Of a DNA stretch of 11,227 nt, positions 6,085-11,227 are shown piece after piece. This DNA is from an uncultured Bacteroidales bacterium. Lineage in GTDB: Bacteria; Bacteroidota; Bacteroidia; Bacteroidales; JAUNSR01. The position numbers were made by a program, and so were the translations under genes. The DNA lies in assembly GCA_947074245.1 (NCBI GenBank), contig CAMTOW010000030.1:1-11227 (forward strand), given 5' to 3'. The notes below the pieces were generated by a model. The model saw only the letters and a list, made by a program, of their open reading frames with translations, searched no databases and was not told the origin of the DNA. The number at the start of each line of letters is the position of its first letter. The stretch's first letter is position 1.

Positions 6085-8805
6085 TCAATTCATTACAGCC
6101 GCCTGAGCCGCCGCCACACGGGCGATCGGTACTCTAAACGGAGAACAACTCACGTAGTTCATTCCCAATGTGTTGCAGAACTCTACGGAAGACGGTTCCC
6201 CGCCATGTTCCCCACAGATACCTATTTTCAGACCCGGTTTGGTTTGGCGTCCTTTTTCCACTCCGAAGCGAACCAAGCTACCAACCCCTTCCTGATCAAG
6301 CGAAGCGAACGGATCGGTTTTTAAGATCCCTTTTTCCTGATAGATTTTCAGGAACTTGCCGGCATCGTCGCGCGAATATCCGAATGTCATTTGTGTTAGG
6401 TCATTGGTTCCGAACGAGAAGAAGTCGGCCACTTCGGCGATCTTATCCGCCGTAAGAGCAGCGCGAGGCACTTCGATCATCGTTCCTACCTTGTAGTCCA
6501 CACGTTCTCCTTTTTCGGCAAACACTTTCTCCGCCGTTTCATGAATAATGGATGCTTGCATCTTCAACTCTTCGATCACGCCTACGAGCGGAACCATGAT
6601 TTCAGGAATCACCGTAACTCCTTTCGCTTTAGCGTCTAATGCCGCTTCGATGATGGCGCGAGCCTGCATTTCGGTAATTTCCGGATACGTACATCCCAAA
6701 CGGCAACCGCGATGTCCGAGCATCGGATTGAACTCTTCCAACGAATCACAAGCCTGTTTCACTTCTTCCACCGAGATATTCATCTCATTGGCCAGCTCTT
6801 TTTGAGTTGCCAACTGATGCGGTACGAATTCATGCAAAGGCGGATCCAGCAGGCGGATCGTTACGCCAAATCCGTCCATCGCTTCGAAGATGCCCTGGAA
6901 ATCGCTTCGCTGCATCGGCAGGAGTTTGTTGAGCGCTTCCCGACGGCCGCGTTCCGTTTTGGAAAGAATCATTTCGCGCATGGCTTTGATACGTTCCCCT
7001 TCGAAGAACATATGTTCCGTACGGCAAAGTCCGATACCTTTCGCTCCGAATTTACGCGCAACGCTCGCATCGTGAGGCGTGTCGGCATTGGTACGCACAT
7101 CCATGCGTGTATATTTTTCGCAGAAGTCCATCAACTGTTTGAAGTCGCCGCTGATCTCCGGATCCACGCAACCCACTTTTCCGTCATAGACTTCTCCGGT
7201 CGATCCGTTTAGGGAGATCCAGTCTCCTTCGTGATACAGATGACCGCCCATTTCTACGGTTTTCGCTTTGTAGTCGATCTTGATTTCGCCGGCACCCGAT
7301 ACGCAGCATTTGCCCATCCCGCGTGCTACTACCGCCGCGTGAGAGGTCATACCGCCGCGAGCGGTAAGGATACCCTCAGCCACGCTCATTCCGCGCAAGT
7401 CTTCCGGAGAGGTTTCGATACGAACCATGATCACTTTCTGTTTGTCTGATGCCCAAGCTTCCGCATCGTCTGCAAAGAATACGATCCGGCCGCAAGCAGC
7501 ACCCGGAGATGCCGGCAAGCCTTTTGCGATCACTTTTGCGTCTTTGATCGCTTTCTTGTCGAATACAGGGTGCAGGAGTTCGTCGAGTTTCTGAGGTTCC
7601 ATCCGTTTTAGAACGGTTTTCTCATCGATTACCCCTTCCCGTAGCAGATCCATCGCGATTTTCAACATCGCTTCGCCCGTACGTTTCCCGTTACGGGTTT
7701 GCAAGAGCCATAGCTTCCCTTCCTGAATGGTGAATTCCAGGTCTTGCATATCTTTAAAATAGTCTTCCAGTTTTTGTTGCGTGTCAAGCAGATCTTTCGC
7801 ACATACAGGCATCGTTTCTTCGAGCGAAGGGTAGTTGGCTTTACGCACCTCTTCCGGAATGCCCTGAAGTTCCGCCCAGCGGCGAGAACCCTCGATGGTG
7901 ATCTGTTGCGGCGTACGGATACCCGCTACCACGTCTTCCCCCTGCGCATTGATCAGATATTCTCCATTGAAGATATCTTCTCCCGTTGCCGCGTCACGCG
8001 TAAAGGCAACGCCGGTAGCCGACGAGTCGCCCATGTTTCCGAATACCATTGCCTGAACATTGACTGCCGTACCCCATTCTTCCGGGATATGATTCATGCG
8101 GCGATAGTAGATCGCGCGTTCGTTCATCCAGCTGTCGAACACGGCCGAGATGGCACCCCAAAGCTGTTCCCACGGTGAGTCCGGGAAGTCTTTGCCGGTA
8201 AATTCTTTAACTGCTTTCTTAAATAAAGGCACCAACGATTTGAGGTCTTCAACAGTAAGTTCGTTGTCCTGGTGTATGCCACGGCTTTTTTTCACCGCTT
8301 CGATGATCTCTTCAAACGGATCGATGTCCGTCTTGTTTTTCGGTTTCATCCCCAATACCACGTCGCCATACATCTGTACGAAGCGGCGGTATGAATCCCA
8401 TGCGAAACGCGCGTTGCCCGATTTAGTCGCAAGGGTTTCGACAACCTGGTCGTTCAAACCCAGATTCAATACGGTGTCCATCATGCCGGGCATTGAAACG
8501 CGAGCGCCCGAACGGACCGAAACCAAAAGCGGATTCTCCTTATCACCGAATTTCTTGCCCGTAAGCGTCTCGATGTGTCTGATTCCTGTTTCAACTTCAG
8601 CCTTCAGTGACGACATCATCGCTTCTTTCCCCAGTTGATTGTATTCAGTGCAAACTTCAGTCGTGATGGTGAATCCCGGAGGCACAGGCACGCCGATCAG
8701 ATTCATTTCGGCAAGATTGGCACCCTTGCCACCGAGCAGGTTCTTCATGTTTGCGCTGCCTTCGGCTTTGCCGTCACCGAAGGTGTAAACTTTCTTTTTG
8801 TTCAT
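6085..8805 (-). CDS. ppdK: Pyruvate, phosphate dikinase
   Basis: A complete 906-aa cytoplasmic enzyme that interconverts pyruvate + ATP + Pi and phosphoenolpyruvate + AMP + PPi. It can run toward PEP for gluconeogenesis or act glycolytically where PPi is used. Domain order is that of the family: an N-terminal ATP-grasp region (about 1-340, with GGKGANLAEM at 25-34 and SVRSGARVSMPGM at 96-108), the swivelling phosphohistidine domain (about 420-530) with GGMTSHAAV and phospho-acceptor His489, and the C-terminal PEP/pyruvate barrel (about 540-906) with GLCRTEHMF (592-600), GTNDLTQ (799-805) and GICGEHGGE carrying catalytic Cys864. Thr487, two residues before the histidine, is the site used in other PPDKs by the DUF299 regulatory kinase/phosphatase; whether it is used here is unknown. 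Length is normal and no key residue is missing. The start ATG has no Shine-Dalgarno. It is a single-gene unit with its own terminator, divergent from the methyltransferase gene. Confidence 0.98.
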   Translation of the reverse strand: MNKKKVYTFGDGKAEGSANMKNLLGGKGANLAEMNLIGVPVPPGFTITTEVCTEYNQLGKEAMMSSLKAEVETGIRHIETLTGKKFGDKENPLLVSVRSGARVSMPGMMDTVLNLGLNDQVVETLATKSGNARFAWDSYRRFVQMYGDVVLGMKPKNKTDIDPFEEIIEAVKKSRGIHQDNELTVEDLKSLVPLFKKAVKEFTGKDFPDSPWEQLWGAISAVFDSWMNERAIYYRRMNHIPEEWGTAVNVQAMVFGNMGDSSATGVAFTRDAATGEDIFNGEYLINAQGEDVVAGIRTPQQITIEGSRRWAELQGIPEEVRKANYPSLEETMPVCAKDLLDTQQKLEDYFKDMQDLEFTIQEGKLWLLQTRNGKRTGEAMLKIAMDLLREGVIDEKTVLKRMEPQKLDELLHPVFDKKAIKDAKVIAKGLPASPGAACGRIVFFADDAEAWASDKQKVIMVRIETSPEDLRGMSVAEGILTARGGMTSHAAVVARGMGKCCVSGAGEIKIDYKAKTVEMGGHLYHEGDWISLNGSTGEVYDGKVGCVDPEISGDFKQLMDFCEKYTRMDVRTNADTPHDASVARKFGAKGIGLCRTEHMFFEGERIKAMREMILSKTERGRREALNKLLPMQRSDFQGIFEAMDGFGVTIRLLDPPLHEFVPHQLATQKELANEMNISVEEVKQACDSLEEFNPMLGHRGCRLGCTYPEITEMQARAIIEAALDAKAKGVTVIPEIMVPLVGVIEELKMQASIIHETAEKVFAEKGERVDYKVGTMIEVPRAALTADKIAEVADFFSFGTNDLTQMTFGYSRDDAGKFLKIYQEKGILKTDPFASLDQEGVGSLVRFGVEKGRQTKPGLKIGICGEHGGEPSSVEFCNTLGMNYVSCSPFRVPIARVAAAQAAVMN

Positions 8806-8864
8806 AAACGTTGTTTTTTCAATGATATTCAGTGATAGATTTTACTTTATTTAAGACATATATA

Positions 8865-8894
8865 CAAATTTATAAGAATATGGAAGAAATCAAA
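8865..8894 (-). promoter_or_regulatory. Candidate Bacteroidetes-type promoter of ppdK
   Basis: On the minus strand, TTTG (8891-8894) is followed 18 nt later by TAAATTTG (8865-8872). This matches the Bacteroidetes sigma-ABfr pattern of a -33 TTTG and a -7 TAnnTTTG, with slightly short spacing. Transcription would start around 8858, giving an untranslated leader of about 50 nt. It was identified by pattern only; the region is AT-rich, so chance matches are possible. Confidence 0.45.
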
Positions 8895-8965
8895 ATATTA
8901 GGCAATTAATTTGATGACAGGCGGCGATTTTTGTAAAATAGCCAAAGTGTTAGGTAGAAAATACT

Positions 8966-8973
8966 TAACTTTG
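8966..8973 (+). promoter_or_regulatory. Candidate -7 box for the RNA methyltransferase gene
   Basis: TAACTTTG fits the TAnnTTTG consensus 35 nt before the TTG start codon. No TTTG is present at the expected -33 distance; the closest is at 8930-8933, 32 nt away. It is therefore only half supported. Confidence 0.3.
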
Positions 8974-9008
8974 AACGAATTTGTACTTATTAAAATCCAA
9001 AATAGAAA

Positions 9009-10418
9009 TTGGCACGTAAAAAGAAAGAGCTTCCGGTAGTGGAGCAGATAGAGATAACCGATGTTGCTGCCGAAGGAAAAGCGATAACCCGTTGGAAAGA
9101 CAAAGTGATTTTCGTTCCCTTCGCCGCGCCAGGTGATGTGGTTGACCTTCAGATTTTTCGTCAGAAAAAATCATTCGCCGAAGGCCGTGTTTTAGCATAT
9201 CATACTTATTCGCCGCTTCGCACAGAACCGTTCTGCGAGCATTTTACCATTTGTGGCGGATGTAAATGGCAGCACCTTCCTTATGAGGAGCAGCTCAAAT
9301 TCAAACAACAACAGGTTTGGGACAACCTGCACCGTATCGGTAAGGTGGAATTGCCGGAGATCACTCCGATCATGGGTTCCGAAAAGACCCGTTTTTATCG
9401 CAACAAACTCGAATTCACGTTCTCCAACAAGCGTTGGCTGACGCACGAAGATATGAGAAACGGCACCGTTTATGAAGACATGAACGCGCTTGGATTCCAT
9501 ATCCCGGGTGCTTTCGACAAAGTATTGGATGTGCGTAAATGCTGGTTGCAAGACGATATCTCGAATCAGATCCGTTTGGAGATCCGCGATTTCGCGCGGA
9601 AAAACGATTATACGTTCTTCGATTTGCGTAATCAGGAAGGATTCCTGCGCAACATGATCGTACGTACCTCTACTACGGGCGAGATCATGCTGATCGTAGC
9701 GTTCTATCACGAAGACGAAGCGAAACGCGAAGCGCTTTTGCAACATATCGGCGACAAATTCCCACAGATCTCTTCGTTGATGTATGTGATCAATTCGAAA
9801 TGCAACGATACGATCACCGATCAGGATATTCTGGTTTTCAAAGGGAAAGATCATATGTTTGAAGAGATGGAAGGATTGAAATTCAAGATCGGTCCGAAAT
9901 CGTTCTATCAAACCAACTCCGAGCAGGCTTACAACCTATATAAGGTGACACGTGATTTCGCCGAATTGACCGGTGAGGAACTCGTTTATGACCTGTATAC
10001 CGGAACCGGTACGATCGCCAACTTTGTCGCTTCACGCGCATCGCGCGTAATCGGCATCGAATACGTACCCGAAGCGATCGAAGACGCGAAAGTCAATTCA
10101 CAGATCAACAAGATCGACAATACGCTTTTCTATGCGGGCGATATGAAAGATATCCTTACGCTCGACTTTATCCGCGAACACGGACGTCCGGACGTGATCA
10201 TCACCGATCCTCCACGCGCCGGAATGCATGAAGACGTTGTGAACGCGATCCTTTTCGCCGAACCGAAACGCATCGTTTACGTAAGCTGTAACCCGGCTAC
10301 GCAGGCACGCGACCTTCAGTTGCTCGACGTGAAATACAAAGTGACGAAAATCTTGCCGGTCGATATGTTTCCGCATACTCACCATGTCGAGAATGTCGTT
10401 CAGCTTGAATTGAAATAA
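9009..10418 (+). CDS. rlmD: Uracil-C5 RNA methyltransferase (RlmD/RumA-TrmA family)
   Basis: A 469-aa protein that transfers a methyl group from S-adenosylmethionine to carbon 5 of a uridine, probably in 23S rRNA (U1939-type); the exact target cannot be read from sequence. An N-terminal TRAM RNA-binding domain occupies about 8-62. The cysteines Cys76, Cys82, Cys85 (C-x5-C-x2-C) and Cys178 match the 4Fe-4S ligands of RumA. The SAM-binding motif DLYTGTGTIA lies at 328-337, DPPRAG at 400-405, the catalytic nucleophile Cys427 in VSCNPAT, and the probable general base Glu461 in HHVEN. The start is TTG at 9009: a TAG sits in frame at 9003-9005 and no ATG follows before the TRAM domain, so TTG is the only start that keeps a full-length N-terminus, which then reads MARKKK. 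Bacteroidota often carry more than one paralogue of this family, so the rlmD name is less certain than the reaction. Confidence 0.93.
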   Translation: MARKKKELPVVEQIEITDVAAEGKAITRWKDKVIFVPFAAPGDVVDLQIFRQKKSFAEGRVLAYHTYSPLRTEPFCEHFTICGGCKWQHLPYEEQLKFKQQQVWDNLHRIGKVELPEITPIMGSEKTRFYRNKLEFTFSNKRWLTHEDMRNGTVYEDMNALGFHIPGAFDKVLDVRKCWLQDDISNQIRLEIRDFARKNDYTFFDLRNQEGFLRNMIVRTSTTGEIMLIVAFYHEDEAKREALLQHIGDKFPQISSLMYVINSKCNDTITDQDILVFKGKDHMFEEMEGLKFKIGPKSFYQTNSEQAYNLYKVTRDFAELTGEELVYDLYTGTGTIANFVASRASRVIGIEYVPEAIEDAKVNSQINKIDNTLFYAGDMKDILTLDFIREHGRPDVIITDPPRAGMHEDVVNAILFAEPKRIVYVSCNPATQARDLQLLDVKYKVTKILPVDMFPHTHHVENVVQLELK

Positions 10419-10445
10419 TTCTGATATTCATAGCTTTAAGCGCCG

Positions 10446-10538
10446 AATACCACGAACCTTAACTGATTGCAGTTTGTTTTATAATTAGGATAATTAGAAA
10501 ATATTCTGTGTCATTTTAAGATTCGTGGTATTTTTTTT
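10446..10538 (+). terminator. Long imperfect inverted repeat ending in a T run, between rlmD and yaaA
   Basis: AATACCACGAACCTTAA (10446-10462) pairs with TTAAGATTCGTGGTATT (10516-10532) at 16 of 17 positions, around a 53-nt AT-rich loop, and the right arm runs into eight T residues (10531-10538). It can act as the rlmD terminator, but the loop is much longer than usual and the T run ends only 11 nt before the yaaA ATG, so an attenuator-like role for yaaA or a copy of a dispersed intergenic repeat are alternatives. The loop contains ATAATTAG twice in direct repeat (10481-10488, 10490-10497). Confidence 0.55.
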
Positions 10539-10549
10539 AACCTTCAGCT

Positions 10550-11227
10550 ATGTTAATTATTCTTCCTTCACCCAATTCGATGGAAAAGAGTACGGTGAGT
10601 CTTGGTGGCAACAAAACCACACCGCTTTTTCACAAAGAGGCTGAACCGATCGTAGATGTTCTCAAACAATATTCGGTAAACGAGCTTGCCGAAAAATTCC
10701 AGATCAGTTCCGAAGCCGCACAACAAGTCTATGACGAGTATCGGCATTATGATGACCAAACCGAAAAGGGAGATCCAGCCATTCTTTCTTTCAACGATGA
10801 GTTTTACAACTCATTGAAACCCTCGTTTTTTACTCCTGCCGATTCTCATTACGCCCAACAGGTGGTCCGGATTCTCAATCCGTTCTACGGATTGCTCCGT
10901 CCGCTCGACTTGATCAAGCGCATCCGCGCCAGTTTTTCACTCAAACTGCACAAACTCACATCGGGTAGTTTATCCGACTATTGGCGTCCGTTCGTTAGCA
11001 AGCATCTGGCATCGGATGTCGTGCAGACCTGAAACGAAGTATTGTGTTTTACCAATGAGGTGTTGGCTCATTCGATGGGAATCCCTGTGATGAAAAATCT
11101 TGTTAAAGTGGTATCTACCCATTTCCGCGAATGGACTGACGGCAAACTCACAGAGTATGTCGCTTCGGGCAATATGGCAAAAGCCGCACCCGTGTCGTGG
11201 ATTATCCGCAACAAGATCGTTATGCGG
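10550..11227 (+). pseudogene. yaaA: Divergent yaaA-family (UPF0246) gene with in-frame TGA, 3' end outside window
   Basis: The ATG at 10550 opens a 160-codon frame ended by TGA at 11030-11032. Clear YaaA/UPF0246 similarity continues in the same frame for 65 more codons to the right edge (VLCF, then FREWTDGKLTEYV, then IIRNKIV). No frameshift is needed, so the break is a single nonsense codon in a loop of the fold. Family members are usually about 250-260 aa; about 226 codons are seen here. Conserved parts include ILSFNDEFY, YGLLRPLDLI (about 117-126) and DYWRP. The family's N-terminal SPAKT-type motif reads PSPNSM here, and the C-terminal ARG motif reads AKA. In E. coli YaaA limits free iron during peroxide stress. 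The gene is best read as disrupted, or as carrying a base error in the sequence. A truncated 160-aa product would lack the C-terminal part. There is no Shine-Dalgarno. Confidence 0.7.

Noticed and set aside
6712..7212. Open frame of 166 codons on the plus strand inside ppdK (similar ones at 7744-8178 and 8150-8638).
   Set aside because: All are antisense to ppdK, whose catalytic motifs are intact throughout; the products are His/Phe/Arg-rich artefacts of the complement.
9192..9911. Open frame of 239 codons on the minus strand inside rlmD.
   Set aside because: It lies opposite a strongly conserved methyltransferase gene, its translation shows no recognisable motif, and it is explained by the codon use of the sense strand.
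11030..11032. Selenocysteine or genetic-code change as an explanation for the internal TGA.
   Set aside because: YaaA is not a known selenoprotein family, no convincing hairpin follows the TGA, and the long genes in the window contain no other in-frame TGA.
1..11227. Search for insertion sequences, CRISPR arrays, tRNA/rRNA genes, phage or defence genes.
   Set aside because: No terminal repeats flanking a transposase, no regular spacer arrays, no tRNA-like folds and no matching protein motifs were seen.

Overview
The window looks like chromosomal DNA of a Bacteroidales-type member of the Bacteroidota. Two large exported proteins end in type IX secretion (T9SS) type A C-terminal domains. Most starts have no Shine-Dalgarno sequence. 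A TTTG/TAnnTTTG promoter of the Bacteroidetes type can be placed upstream of ppdK. All five genes whose ends are visible and intact stop with TAA. I cannot name the genus.

Layout. Positions 1-2390 (+) hold the 3' part of a large T9SS-secreted surface protein whose start lies left of the window. It is followed 16 bp later by a 105-aa protein (2407-2724, +) with a signal peptide, a glycine run and a membrane anchor with a basic tail; the two probably form one transcript, closed by a strong hairpin terminator (2773-2810). After a 338-bp AT-rich gap comes a 930-aa secreted trypsin-fold protease of the lysyl-endopeptidase type (3063-5855, +). It carries a pro-region, Ig-like domains, a MAM/cleaved-adhesin-like domain and a T9SS tail. 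Two terminators facing each other (5881-5915 and 6024-6058) separate it from pyruvate phosphate dikinase, ppdK (6085-8805, -). A 203-bp divergent promoter region leads to a radical-free uracil-C5 RNA methyltransferase of the RlmD/TrmA family (9009-10418, +, TTG start). The last gene is a divergent yaaA-family gene (10550 to the right edge, +) interrupted by an in-frame TGA at 11030-11032.

How the genes fit together. The left half is an envelope/secretion region: cargo for T9SS plus a small membrane protein that could serve the neighbouring cargo. The right half is housekeeping: central carbon metabolism (PEP/pyruvate interconversion), RNA modification and a stress-protein family member. I see no mobile element, CRISPR array, tRNA or rRNA.

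Points most worth a second look: the protease keeps its catalytic triad but has Asn where lysyl endopeptidase has the lysine-selecting Asp; the small Gly-run/membrane-anchor protein is coupled to a T9SS cargo gene; the yaaA homologue combines a nonsense codon with changed family motifs; and a long imperfect inverted repeat with a 53-nt loop lies just before yaaA. I do not see a clear wholly new multi-gene system here.
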